The notes under the pieces were generated by a model. It made no database searches, was not told the DNA's origin, and was given only the letters and a program-made list of their open reading frames with translations. The position numbers were made by a program, and so were the translations under genes. Positions 36,905-45,451 of a stretch of DNA of 64,000 bases are shown piece by piece. Source of the DNA: an uncultured Desulfuromonadales bacterium (GTDB lineage Bacteria > Desulfobacterota > Desulfuromonadia > Geobacterales > Pseudopelobacteraceae); the NCBI GenBank assembly GCA_903868145.1, contig CAIPTY010000100.1:17896-81895 (forward strand), in the 5' to 3' direction. How positions within the stretch are numbered: position 1 is the first letter of the stretch; each line of letters starts with the position of its first letter.

Positions 36905-38101
36905 ATGAGATGCTTTGACAGGGCGGTGAGCAGAAGGTGTATCCCGGTTGCAGTTCTCATGGTCGCAAGCGTTGCCCTGATGTGCGGTTGCAGCACGAAA
37001 GAACCGGCCAAACCACCCATGGCTGCAACAGAGGTCGTAGCTGTTACGGTTGAGCCAAAAACCGTGCCGGCAACTTTTCCGTTTGTGGCCCAGATCCAGA
37101 GTTCCCATCAGGTGGATGTCATGTCCCCGGTCAGCGGTTTTCTGGAGAAGATAAGTTATAAGGAAGGTGATGCGGTTCGCAAGGGACAGGTGCTCTTCCA
37201 GATTGACCGGAAGCCGTTCCAGGCCCAGGTGAATTCCGTCAAGGGTGAGCTGGAAAGCCGCAAAGCCCAGTTATGGACCGCCAAGGCATCCCTTGACCGG
37301 ATACGCCCCCTGGCGGATCAGAATGCCGCCAGCAAGAGCGATCTGGATACCGCCATCGGAAACTTCAAGTCGGCAGAGGCCGGGCTCCAGCAGGCAAAGG
37401 CAAATCTTGAGAAGGCCCAGCTTGATTTGAACTACACCACCATCAGGTCTGCGGTGAATGGTGTAGCCGGTCAATCCCTGATGCGGCAAGGGGCCTACAT
37501 CGCTGCCGGCAGCTCCTCCGCCAAGCTTACCTATGTGGCAAAGCTTGATCCGGCATGGGTTGATTTCAGCGTATCCCAGAATGATCAGGATCGTCTGCAT
37601 CAGGAGGTTCAAAAAGGTCAACTGCTTCCGCCAAAGGATAGCCGTTTCACGGTGGAACTGGAACTTGCCAACGGTGTCCGCTATCCCACGACCGGGGTGG
37701 TTAATTTTGCTGATCCCTCCTTCAGCAAGGAGACCGGCACCTTTCTGGTGAGAGCGGTAATTTCCAACCCCAAGGGAGAATTGCGTCCCGGCATGTACGT
37801 GAAGGCACATCTGAAGGGCGCCCAGCGTCCCAACGCCTTGGTGGTGCCGCAGAAGGCGGTTCAGCAGAGCCCTAACGGTCACGTGGTTTTTCTCGTGGAT
37901 AACAAGGGACTGGCCGAGGTCAGGCCGGTAACAGTCGGTGATTGGCTCGGCAATGACTGGATTATAAGCCAGGGGCTCAAGCCCGGAGACCGCATTATTG
38001 TGGAAGGATTCATGAAACTGGCTCCCGGTATGCCTGTCAAGGTGGTGCCGTCCGGCCAGGTCAAGCAGGCCCAGCCTCAACAGCCCGCAGCGGCGAAATA
38101 G
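36905..38101 (+). CDS. RND efflux periplasmic adaptor (membrane-fusion) lipoprotein
   Basis: A 398-residue protein: lipoprotein signal (LMVASVALMCGC), then biotinyl-lipoyl-like domain (VDVMSPVSGFLEKISYKEGDAVRKGQVLFQID), alpha-helical hairpin (about 95-165), the second half of the lipoyl domain (LDLNYTTIRSAVNGVAGQ) and a beta barrel. It resembles MexA/AcrA family adaptors. It bridges the inner membrane pump and outer membrane channel. ATG at 36905 with AAGGAG ahead. The pump gene follows after 9 bases. Confidence 0.93.
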   Translation: MRCFDRAVSRRCIPVAVLMVASVALMCGCSTKEPAKPPMAATEVVAVTVEPKTVPATFPFVAQIQSSHQVDVMSPVSGFLEKISYKEGDAVRKGQVLFQIDRKPFQAQVNSVKGELESRKAQLWTAKASLDRIRPLADQNAASKSDLDTAIGNFKSAEAGLQQAKANLEKAQLDLNYTTIRSAVNGVAGQSLMRQGAYIAAGSSSAKLTYVAKLDPAWVDFSVSQNDQDRLHQEVQKGQLLPPKDSRFTVELELANGVRYPTTGVVNFADPSFSKETGTFLVRAVISNPKGELRPGMYVKAHLKGAQRPNALVVPQKAVQQSPNGHVVFLVDNKGLAEVRPVTVGDWLGNDWIISQGLKPGDRIIVEGFMKLAPGMPVKVVPSGQVKQAQPQQPAAAK

Positions 38102-38110
38102 GGGAATACC

Positions 38111-41100
38111 ATGGGAAGCTTCTTTATTGACCGCCCCGTATTTGCTGCTGTCATCGCCATCATCATAACCCTCGGGGGATTCATAGCGATGAAGGCCACG
38201 CCCATCGCCCAGTATCCCGACATAGCCCCTCCTTCGGTTCAGGTCTCGGCCTCATATCCCGGCGCTACCTCCGAGGTAATCGCCAACACGGTGGCCGCCC
38301 CCCTTGAACAACAGATCAACGGCGTTGACGGAATGCTCTACATGACGTCGAGCAGTTCGTCATCCGGCAGCATGTCGCTTACCGTCACCTTTGGAGCGGG
38401 TACTGATCCGGACATGGCCCAGGTCAATGTCCAGAACCGGGTTAACCAGGCCGTATCACTGCTTCCGGATGTGGTCAGTCGCCAGGGGGTCACGGTGACA
38501 AAAAACTCCGGATCGTTCCTTATGGCCATCAGTATCACCTCCGTCGATGAACGCTACGATCCTTTGTACCTCGCCAACTACACCAACCTCTACATTCTCG
38601 ATCTGATAAAGCGTCTGCCCGGCGCCAATACCGCCAGCATGTTCCCCACGCCAGACCTGGCAATGCGGATCTGGCTTCAGCCTGACCAGATGGCGCAACT
38701 GGGCGTTACCACCCAGGACATCTCCACAGCCATACAGCAGCAGAACAAGGCATACGGCATCGGCTCCATCGGTCAGAACCCCGTTCCAGCGGGCACCCAG
38801 CAGTCTTTTGTGGTATCGACCAAAGGGATGCTGTCCAGTCCGGCCGAATTTGAAAACATCATCATCCGTGCCGCCAATCAGGGTTCGGCCATCGTTCGCC
38901 TGAAGGACGTGGCCAGGGCGGAACTGGCTGCCCGGGATTTCTCGATGACCGCCAAGGTCAACGGGAAAAAATCAGCCGTTATAATAGTGTATCAGCAGCC
39001 CGGCGCCAATGCCATCGAGACATCCAAACAGGTTCGTGATCTGCTCAAAAGCCTGAAGCCGAATTTCCCGGCCGGCATGGAGTACAAGGTCGTAATGGAC
39101 ACCAGCTCCTTTACCGAGGCCTCAATTGAGAAAGTGCTGCATACCTTCTTCGAGGCCGTGGTGCTGGTGGTACTGGTGGTCTTCCTGTTCCTGCAGAGCT
39201 TCCGGGCCACCCTGATCCCGATCCTGGCGGTTCCGATCGCTATCATCGGCACCTATATCGGCATCAAGCTTTTTGGCTTCTCAACCAACATGCTGACCCT
39301 GTTCGGAATGATCCTGGCTATCGGTCTGGTCGTTGACGACGCGATCATTGTTGTTGAAAACGTGGAGCACAACATGGCAACCCTCGGCATGAAGCCCATG
39401 GAGGCGGCCAAGAAAGCCATGGACGAGCTTACCGGGGCATTGATCGCCATCGTGCTGGTGCTGGGCTCGGTTTTTCTGCCGATAGCCTTTCTGGGGGGGA
39501 TGACCGGGACCCTTTACAAACAGTTCGCGGTAACCATTGCCATCTCCATGGTGCTGTCAGGGGTAGTGGCCCTGAGCCTCTCACCGGCCATGGCGGCGCG
39601 TATCCTGAAACCGGCCCATGGCGAGAAGAAAGGATTCTTCAAATGGTTCGATAACGGTTTCGGCCGCCTGACCGACCTCTACGTTTCCGGTGTACGCTGG
39701 CTCCTTGGCCACAGGATCATCGGTATAGCTTTGTTTGCAGGACTGCTGGTGGCCGTGGCGGTTCTCTTCAAAGTAGTGCCCGGCAGCTTTGTGCCTGAAG
39801 AAGATCAGGGCTTTGTGTTTGTGGGCAGCTTCCTGCCTGATGCCGCCAGTCTGGAACGCACCAGCCAGGTGAGCAGTCAGATGTTGCCGATTCTTCGCTC
39901 GAACCCGGCCATTGACGACATCACCCAGATTGACGGCTACAGCCTTTTGGACGGTACCGTTAAGAATAATGCAGCTCTGGCGTTCATCGCATTGAAGCCC
40001 TACGATCAGCGTAAAGAGCCCCAGGCAAGCGCCTTCAAGGTGGTGCAGGATCAGGGGCGTAAACTTTCAGCGATCAAGGCCGGGATGGTATTCCCGATCA
40101 ATCCCCCTTCGATTCCCGGCCTGGGCAGCACCGGCGGCTTTGAGTTCTACATTCAGAACAAGGGGAGTGCCACCCCTCAGGAACTGGAGAAGATTACCAA
40201 GGCCTTCATCGCTGAGACCAGAAAGCGCAAGGAACTGGCCGGCGTCTCGACCACCTTCTCGGCCAGCCAGCAGCAACTCTATCTGGAGGTCGACCGTTCG
40301 CGGGCCGAACTGCTCGGAGTGCCTGTCTCCACGGTATTCGATACCCTCCAGTCCTATTTCGGTTCGGCATTTGTCGGACAGTTTGTTCAGTACGGCCGGA
40401 TCTGGCAAGTGGTCATGCAGTCTCAGGGATCATACCGCGATAAGCCGGAAAATCTGACCCAGGTCTATGTACGCTCCACCGGTGGGGCCATGATCCCGCT
40501 TTCGGCGATGGCGACCATCAAATACATTGCCGGTCCCGGCATTTTGCCGCGATTTAACGGTTTTCCCGCCTCCAAACTGAGCGGTAATCAGGCGCCGGGG
40601 TACAGTTCCGGTCAGGCTATCGCAACCATGGAAGAGATCGCCAAAAAGGTGCTGCCTGACGGCTACGGCTATTCATGGGCCGGGCAGGCTTTCGAGGAAA
40701 AGAAATCGGGGAGCACTTCCACCATTGCATTTGCCCTGGGGCTTATCATGGTATTCCTGATCCTGGCGGCTCAGTACGAAAAATGGTCCCTGCCGATCGG
40801 TGTAGTCATGTCCGTACCATTCGCAGTCTGCGGTGCGCTGCTCATGACCTGGAGCCGCGGACTGGAAAATGATGTTTATTTTCAGGTGGGTCTGGTGACC
40901 CTGGTGGGGCTTTCAGCCAAGAATGCCATTCTCATTATCGAGTTTGCCGCAGAAAACCTGCGAAAAGGCATGTCCCCGTCTGAGGCGGCTATAGAAGCCG
41001 CCCGTCTGAGGCTCAGACCTATTGCCATGACCTCTCTGGCCTTCATCCTGGGGTGCGTTCCCATGGCAATCGCCACCGGCGCCGGCGCCAACAGCCTGCG

Positions 41101-41266
41101 CGCCATCGGAACCGGTGTTATCGGCGGTATGCTGGCTTCCACACTGGTCGCATCCTTTTTTGTGCCGCTCTTCTTCGTGCTTCTGGAAGAGGGAAGCAGC
41201 ATTTTCAGTAAAAAGCGGAAACCGGCGGCGGTAACCTCGGGCGAAGAAGGAGAAACCCATGCGTAA
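38111..41266 (+). CDS. RND efflux transporter, HAE1/AcrB family
   Basis: A 1051-residue inner membrane pump of full family length. It has the N-terminal FFIDRPVFAAVIAI, the paired Asp residues of the proton relay in LGLVVDDAIIVVENVE-like sequence (about residue 407-411) and the conserved Lys in LSAKNAILIIEFAAE (about residue 940). It exports lipophilic drugs or metabolites using the proton gradient. The gene lies between its adaptor and outer membrane channel; a local regulator is not visible. Confidence 0.95.
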   Translation: MGSFFIDRPVFAAVIAIIITLGGFIAMKATPIAQYPDIAPPSVQVSASYPGATSEVIANTVAAPLEQQINGVDGMLYMTSSSSSSGSMSLTVTFGAGTDPDMAQVNVQNRVNQAVSLLPDVVSRQGVTVTKNSGSFLMAISITSVDERYDPLYLANYTNLYILDLIKRLPGANTASMFPTPDLAMRIWLQPDQMAQLGVTTQDISTAIQQQNKAYGIGSIGQNPVPAGTQQSFVVSTKGMLSSPAEFENIIIRAANQGSAIVRLKDVARAELAARDFSMTAKVNGKKSAVIIVYQQPGANAIETSKQVRDLLKSLKPNFPAGMEYKVVMDTSSFTEASIEKVLHTFFEAVVLVVLVVFLFLQSFRATLIPILAVPIAIIGTYIGIKLFGFSTNMLTLFGMILAIGLVVDDAIIVVENVEHNMATLGMKPMEAAKKAMDELTGALIAIVLVLGSVFLPIAFLGGMTGTLYKQFAVTIAISMVLSGVVALSLSPAMAARILKPAHGEKKGFFKWFDNGFGRLTDLYVSGVRWLLGHRIIGIALFAGLLVAVAVLFKVVPGSFVPEEDQGFVFVGSFLPDAASLERTSQVSSQMLPILRSNPAIDDITQIDGYSLLDGTVKNNAALAFIALKPYDQRKEPQASAFKVVQDQGRKLSAIKAGMVFPINPPSIPGLGSTGGFEFYIQNKGSATPQELEKITKAFIAETRKRKELAGVSTTFSASQQQLYLEVDRSRAELLGVPVSTVFDTLQSYFGSAFVGQFVQYGRIWQVVMQSQGSYRDKPENLTQVYVRSTGGAMIPLSAMATIKYIAGPGILPRFNGFPASKLSGNQAPGYSSGQAIATMEEIAKKVLPDGYGYSWAGQAFEEKKSGSTSTIAFALGLIMVFLILAAQYEKWSLPIGVVMSVPFAVCGALLMTWSRGLENDVYFQVGLVTLVGLSAKNAILIIEFAAENLRKGMSPSEAAIEAARLRLRPIAMTSLAFILGCVPMAIATGAGANSLRAIGTGVIGGMLASTLVASFFVPLFFVLLEEGSSIFSKKRKPAAVTSGEEGETHA

Positions 41267-42629
41267 CCTTATGATTCTCCTGATGGCACTCAGTCTGACG
41301 GCATGCTCCATCGGCCCCGATTATGTCAGGCCGGAGACGGCGAAACACGAGGCCTGGCGGGCGCAGTATCAGGCTGCCGAAGGGGTGATCGATTCTGCCT
41401 GGTGGAAGCAGTTCGGCGATTCAGAACTGGATCGACTGGTACAGAGCGCTCTCCGGGAAAACCTCGACATCAAAATCGCCGCTGCGCGTGTTGACCAGTA
41501 TCTGGGGGCTCTTAACAGTACCCGATCCCAGTACTTCCCGCAGATCAGTTCCAACCTCAACGGAGGAGGGGGGCGTCAGAGCGGCGTCAACAGCGAGTCC
41601 TACTCGGCAACACTCAATGCGTCGTGGGAGCTCGATCTGTGGGGTAAGGTCAGGCGATCATCGGAAGCGGCCAATGCCCAGCTTCTGGGAAGCGAAGCGG
41701 GAAGGCGGGGGGCTCTGTTGTCGCTGGTGAGCAGTGTGGCGACCGGCTACATCACTCTGAGAGCATATGACCGGAAGCTTGAGATTGCCCGGGAAACCTC
41801 AAAGGCCTATAGCGACAGCCTGAATCTCTTCAAGCTCCGCTTCAGGTACGGCACCGTTTCACAGCTACAGGTAAGTCAGGCCGAATCCGAGTACGAGAAG
41901 GCTCATCAGTCCGAGATCAGTCTCGAATCGTCGATCAGCCAGCAGGAAAACCTTCTGTCAATACTGCTTGGCCAGGCTCCCGGGCCGATTGCGCGCGGCA
42001 AGAGCCTGGAACAGTTGACCCCCCCCGCCATTCCGGCCGGATTGCCATCGAAGCTGCTGGAGCGGCGCCCCGACATCATCCAGGCAGAGCAGACCCTGGT
42101 GGCCGCAAACGCCCAGATCGGTGTGGCCAAAGCCGCCTATTTTCCTGCAATATCACTGACCGCCGCACTGGGTGTTGCCAGTCAGGATCTGGGCAAACTG
42201 TTTGCCGCAGGCACCGGCATCTGGTCATTGGCCGGCACTGCCGCCACACCGATATTGACCTTCGGGTCATTATCCGGCAAGGTGAAACAGGCGGAGGCGC
42301 AACAGCAGCAGGCGCTGTTCCAGTATCAGCAGGCTGTGCTGAATTCATTCCGGGAAGTTGATGATGCGCTGGTCAAGACAACAAAGGGTCGCGAGCAGGT
42401 TGCATCGCAGCGGGCTCAGGTCAAGGCCCTGCAGGATTACTCCCGTCTGGCCAGGCTCCAGTTTGAGGCTGGAACCGCCAATTACCTCCAGGTGCTGGAC
42501 GCAGACCGCTCGCTGTTTTCCGGCCAGCTGGATCTTGTCCAGGGGCAGGTAGATACACTCAACGCTATTGTTTCAGTCTACAAGACCATGGGTGGCGGGT
42601 GGATTGATGTGGCGGGGAGTATGAAATAA
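41259..42629 (+). CDS. RND efflux outer membrane factor, NodT/OprM family lipoprotein
   Basis: A 456-residue outer membrane channel: lipoprotein signal (MRNLMILLMALSLTAC), IGPDYVRP start, and two repeats of helical barrel regions with coiled-coil segments (about 170-225 and 345-400). The family name NodT/OprM follows from IGPDYVRPE...and LLERRPDIIQAEQTLVAANAQIGVAKAAYFP. Overlaps the pump gene by 8 bases. It completes a tripartite efflux system. Confidence 0.93.
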   Translation: MRNLMILLMALSLTACSIGPDYVRPETAKHEAWRAQYQAAEGVIDSAWWKQFGDSELDRLVQSALRENLDIKIAAARVDQYLGALNSTRSQYFPQISSNLNGGGGRQSGVNSESYSATLNASWELDLWGKVRRSSEAANAQLLGSEAGRRGALLSLVSSVATGYITLRAYDRKLEIARETSKAYSDSLNLFKLRFRYGTVSQLQVSQAESEYEKAHQSEISLESSISQQENLLSILLGQAPGPIARGKSLEQLTPPAIPAGLPSKLLERRPDIIQAEQTLVAANAQIGVAKAAYFPAISLTAALGVASQDLGKLFAAGTGIWSLAGTAATPILTFGSLSGKVKQAEAQQQQALFQYQQAVLNSFREVDDALVKTTKGREQVASQRAQVKALQDYSRLARLQFEAGTANYLQVLDADRSLFSGQLDLVQGQVDTLNAIVSVYKTMGGGWIDVAGSMK

Positions 42630-42636
42630 AGGATTG

Positions 42637-43473
42637 CTAAACGAACAACCCAGACCGGGATGCAGGGATGATCCCGGATTTTTCCGCTCGCAGCAGCAGC
42701 TCTGAAACAGCCCGTTCCCCCTCTTCACCCAGCTCCGTCGAAAAGTCATTCACATACAGCGCAATGTGGGCGGCGCAGACATCCTCGCTGATCTCCTGGG
42801 CATGTTCACGGATGTAGTGGACGGCTTCAACAGGGTGGGTGCGGGCATATTCCACTCCGCTGCGCAATGCGCGTTCGATGGCTGAAATCGTATCCATCCT
42901 CAGCGAGCGGCGTGCCACAATCCCCCCCAACGGGATAGGCAGTCCTGTCTCAGCCTCCCACCACTCTCCCAGATCAACCAGCTTGTGCAGGCCGAAACCC
43001 TGGTAGGTGAAGCGCGATTCGTGGATGATCAGCCCGGCGTCGGCCTGTCCGGTCAGAACAGCATCCATGATCTCGTTAAAGGGCATGACCAGAAAGTTAT
43101 CCAGGGTCGGATCGAAGAGCCGCAGCAGCAGCTTGGCCGTGGTGTAGCGCCCCGGCACGGCGATGGTTCTGCCCCGCAGGTCGGCGGGATCAATCCGGTC
43201 TGCAGCAACCAGCAATGGCCCGCAGCCCCGGCCCAACGCGCTGCCGGAGCGCAGCAGGGCATACTCGTCGCGGATATGTCCCAGAGCGTGATAGGATACC
43301 TTGCTGACATCAAGCTCGCCCTTCAGCGCCAATTGATTTAGAGTTTCAACGTCTTCCAGTCTCTCCTGATACCGGAGGCCGGCAGTATCCACCAAGCCAT
43401 GCACCAGCGGATAGAACATGAACGTGTCGTTGGGGCAGGGGGAGAAACCTAAGGTCAATTCAGGGGACACCAT
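42637..43473 (-). CDS. mqnD: 1,4-dihydroxy-6-naphthoate synthase
   Basis: A 278-residue protein of the MqnD family (SBP-like fold): LGFSPCPNDTFMFYPLVHG at the N-terminus, KVSYHALGHIRDEYALLRSGSALGRGCGPLLVA and LIIHESRFTYQGFGLHKLVDLGEWWEAETGLPIPLGGIV. It makes 1,4-dihydroxy-6-naphthoate in the futalosine menaquinone pathway. The first residues MVSPEL are encoded by a repeat (43457-43478) that also forms one end of the neighbouring transposase element; a family-type start (TTG at 43458, Leu of LTLGFSP) lies just downstream. Translation appears coupled to the transposase, which stops 3 bases upstream. Confidence 0.92.
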   Translation of the reverse strand: MVSPELTLGFSPCPNDTFMFYPLVHGLVDTAGLRYQERLEDVETLNQLALKGELDVSKVSYHALGHIRDEYALLRSGSALGRGCGPLLVAADRIDPADLRGRTIAVPGRYTTAKLLLRLFDPTLDNFLVMPFNEIMDAVLTGQADAGLIIHESRFTYQGFGLHKLVDLGEWWEAETGLPIPLGGIVARRSLRMDTISAIERALRSGVEYARTHPVEAVHYIREHAQEISEDVCAAHIALYVNDFSTELGEEGERAVSELLLRAEKSGIIPASRSGLFV

Positions 43474-43478
43474 ACTTA
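43457..43478 (+). repeat. Repeat copy 1 of an imperfect terminal/REP-like sequence
   Basis: A 22-base sequence beginning AATTCAGGGGACACCATACT. It is perfectly repeated in inverted orientation at 44182-44203 and, with changes, at 44613-44637. The copy supplies the TAA stop of the transposase on the reverse strand and the ATG of mqnD. Confidence 0.8.
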
Positions 43479-44138
43479 TTTATCCTTTCCTTTTGGTCCC
43501 GGCTTCCTCTTTTTCAACGGGCGATCAAGAGCTGATTCAAGTCGCTCGACATAATCCACGGAACCTAGGGGGCGGCCGGTCCGCTCATGTTTGCGGATAT
43601 TCTCGGACAGCACATTGTCAGGTGCCTCGGCAAGAAACAGTTGCCAGTCTCCGGCCATCTCCAGAAGCGGTGCAACGGTGACAAGACCATCATCCGCAGC
43701 CGCCAGATGGGCGCGGGCACTGCACCAGGGCCACTCCGATGCCTTTGTGACCAGTCCGGCACGTACCGGGTTCAACTCGACATAGCGGGCTGCTGCCAGT
43801 AGATACGTCTCGTCCATCGGGAACGAGGCAAAACGCCCCTGCCAGAGATGGCCGCGCCAGTTTTCGCGGAAGTTGATCATGCGGCTGTAGCGGCGGTGCG
43901 TCTCGCCGATGGCCCGGTGTAGCGAGTCGTCGCGTTCCGGTACGACGACCAGGTGCACATGGTTTGGCATCAGGCAGTACGCCCACACGGCAACGCCGCA
44001 TTTTCTGCACCACTCGTCCATTAGCGCGAGGTAGGCGCGGTAGTCGTCGTCGCTGAAAAAGGTCGGCATCCTGCGGTTGCCGCGCTGGGTAACGTGGTGC
44101 GGGATTCCGGCTGCTATGACACGGGCAATACGGGGCAT
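43476..44138 (-). mobile_element. REP-associated tyrosine transposase (RAYT, Y1_Tnp/IS200-like)
   Basis: A 220-residue HUH-type transposase: MPRIARVIAAGIPHHVTQRGNR, YCLMPNHVHLVVVPE with the H-x-H metal pair, and the catalytic-Tyr region LLAAARYVELNPVRAGLV. Such enzymes handle single-stranded REP hairpins. The gene is framed by inverted copies of a 22-base repeat (43457-43478 and 44182-44203), one overlapping its stop codon. It is followed by mqnD. The protein appears intact; the C-terminal basic tail (PLKKRKPGPKGKDK) is normal for the family. Confidence 0.9.
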
Positions 44139-44181
44139 GGGGAGAGAGTAGGATTGAGGCAGGTTAAAGTCAAGTGGTAAT

Positions 44182-44203
44182 TAAGTATGGTGTCCCCTGA
44201 ATT
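44182..44203 (-). repeat. Repeat copy 2, inverted relative to copy 1
   Basis: Starts TAAGTATGGTGTCCCCTGAA; exact reverse complement of copy 1. It lies 44 bases upstream of the transposase start, so copies 1 and 2 bound a ~750-base unit containing the transposase. Confidence 0.8.
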
Positions 44204-44314
44204 TTTCCTAAATTCTTCTGAGGTTATTGGTGCAGCACAAAAAGCTATAGACAAGCTTTAATTTATCGAGTATCTTCTACTTACAGGGTATTCTACAAGA
44301 AGTCGGGGCTAGTT

Positions 44315-44614
44315 ATGCGAGTATCAGAATTATTACATGCCATAAAATATATCAAAAGTGTTTACAAGGACATGACAGTTAGACAGTTAGAAGTATTATT
44401 GCATATAGCCGATGAGGAGGGATTAACTCAGTTTGCTTATGCCAGAAAATGTAATGAGGCTGATACGGTGATACATCGTACAGTGAAAATGTACTCTGAA
44501 TTAGGTTTCCTAGTTGAGAGGTCATCTTCTGATAACAGGGCTAAAGCATGGTTTATGTCTGAAAAAGGTAAAGAGTTTATAGGAGGGATATATGGGAAAC
44601 TTACGCTTGAATAA
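44315..44614 (+). CDS. AT-rich MarR-like winged-helix protein
   Basis: A 99-residue protein with a MarR-like helix-turn-helix arrangement (MTVRQLEVLLHIADEEGLTQFAYARKCNEADTVIHRTVKMYSELGFLVERSSSDNRAKAWFMSEKGKEFI). The codons are clearly more AT-rich than those of neighbours, which points to acquired DNA. It lies between repeat copies 2 and 3. The usual helix 1 region is short. No ribosome site stands out. Could regulate the adjacent transposase or HEPN/MNT pair (inference). Confidence 0.65.
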   Translation: MRVSELLHAIKYIKSVYKDMTVRQLEVLLHIADEEGLTQFAYARKCNEADTVIHRTVKMYSELGFLVERSSSDNRAKAWFMSEKGKEFIGGIYGKLTLE

Positions 44615-44637
44615 TTCCAGGGACACCGTACTTAATT
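44613..44637 (+). repeat. Repeat copy 3, diverged
   Basis: Reads AATTCCAGGGACACCGTACT and on; same orientation as copy 1, with two or three changes. Supplies the TAA stop of the HEPN gene on the reverse strand. Confidence 0.7.
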
Positions 44638-45015
44638 CTTCTCCAACATTTCCATAACTGTCTTATGCACCTCTTCCGCCAGTTTTAACGCCTGCCGAGC
44701 GACCTCTTTCTCCGCAAACTCAGCGGGATAACGGTACTCAACAGCATACGCGTTCAGTATAGCCAGAGTAGGGCGCAGCAGCTCAAACTCTGGATAGCAA
44801 CCCTTCAAAAGATCAAGCAACAGCGAGAGATTGTGTGTTTTACCGAACGGTATTTCCGCCTCCTGCAACAATGCTTTCAGGCATTTTTCCGCGCACTGCT
44901 GGGAATGAAAACAGGCTGCATCATAGTTGGGAGCAGTGCGGGCACGCAACTCGCGGCGAGCTGTCGCAAGATCCCCGTCAGCTTTTTTGATCCATTCAGT
45001 GGTGAGGGGCTGCAT
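44632..45015 (-). CDS. HEPN-domain protein (partner of MNT)
   Basis: A 127-residue helical protein of the HEPN family with the typical WIKKADGDLATARRELRA and FHSQQCAEKCLKALLQEAEIPFGKTHNLSLLLDLL. The R-x4-6-H motif of RNase-active HEPN proteins is not visible. It overlaps the MNT gene upstream by 20 bases, forming the common MNT/HEPN toxin-antitoxin-like pair. Its stop codon is supplied by repeat copy 3. Confidence 0.82.
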   Translation of the reverse strand: MQPLTTEWIKKADGDLATARRELRARTAPNYDAACFHSQQCAEKCLKALLQEAEIPFGKTHNLSLLLDLLKGCYPEFELLRPTLAILNAYAVEYRYPAEFAEKEVARQALKLAEEVHKTVMEMLEKN

Positions 45016-45322
45016 ACAACTCTTTCCCGGTAGTCATGATTTCGCGCAGGAAAAAATCGTTCAGGGCCAGACGCTCCCTGATCTGGCGGGAGGAACGCAC
45101 CACCAGCTCTACCGGCACGGTGGGCTTCAAGCGCTTGATGATATCGGCTGCAGTCCGTGCCCCGGAAACAACCTCAGGCATGACAACCAGCAGGTCAACA
45201 TCCGATTCCGCGCAGGCAGTGCCGCGAGCATAGGAGCCGAAGAGGATCACTTTTTCCGGCAAAAACTCCCTGGCTACATCATCAACAAAGGTTTGTATAT
45301 CCGTAAAGGCCACCACCGACAT
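44996..45322 (-). CDS. Minimal nucleotidyltransferase (MNT) domain protein
   Basis: A 108-residue protein with the nucleotidyltransferase signature LFGSYARGTACAESDVDLLVV (GS, then DxD). It is the first gene of the MNT/HEPN pair; in characterised pairs the MNT enzyme can adenylylate and silence the HEPN toxin. The ATG at 45322 has AGGAG 7 bases ahead; an ATG at 45364 is upstream of that site. Confidence 0.85.
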   Translation of the reverse strand: MSVVAFTDIQTFVDDVAREFLPEKVILFGSYARGTACAESDVDLLVVMPEVVSGARTAADIIKRLKPTVPVELVVRSSRQIRERLALNDFFLREIMTTGKELYAAPHH

Positions 45323-45451
45323 GTCGCAGCTCCTAATGAAATTATTGGGCAAGTATACTGTCAAAAAGTGAAAAAATGCAAGAACTGCAAGGAATTAAGT
45401 GCACATCATACGTACTGCATGTCTCCTGCACCAACCGTTTTCCCCGGCACA

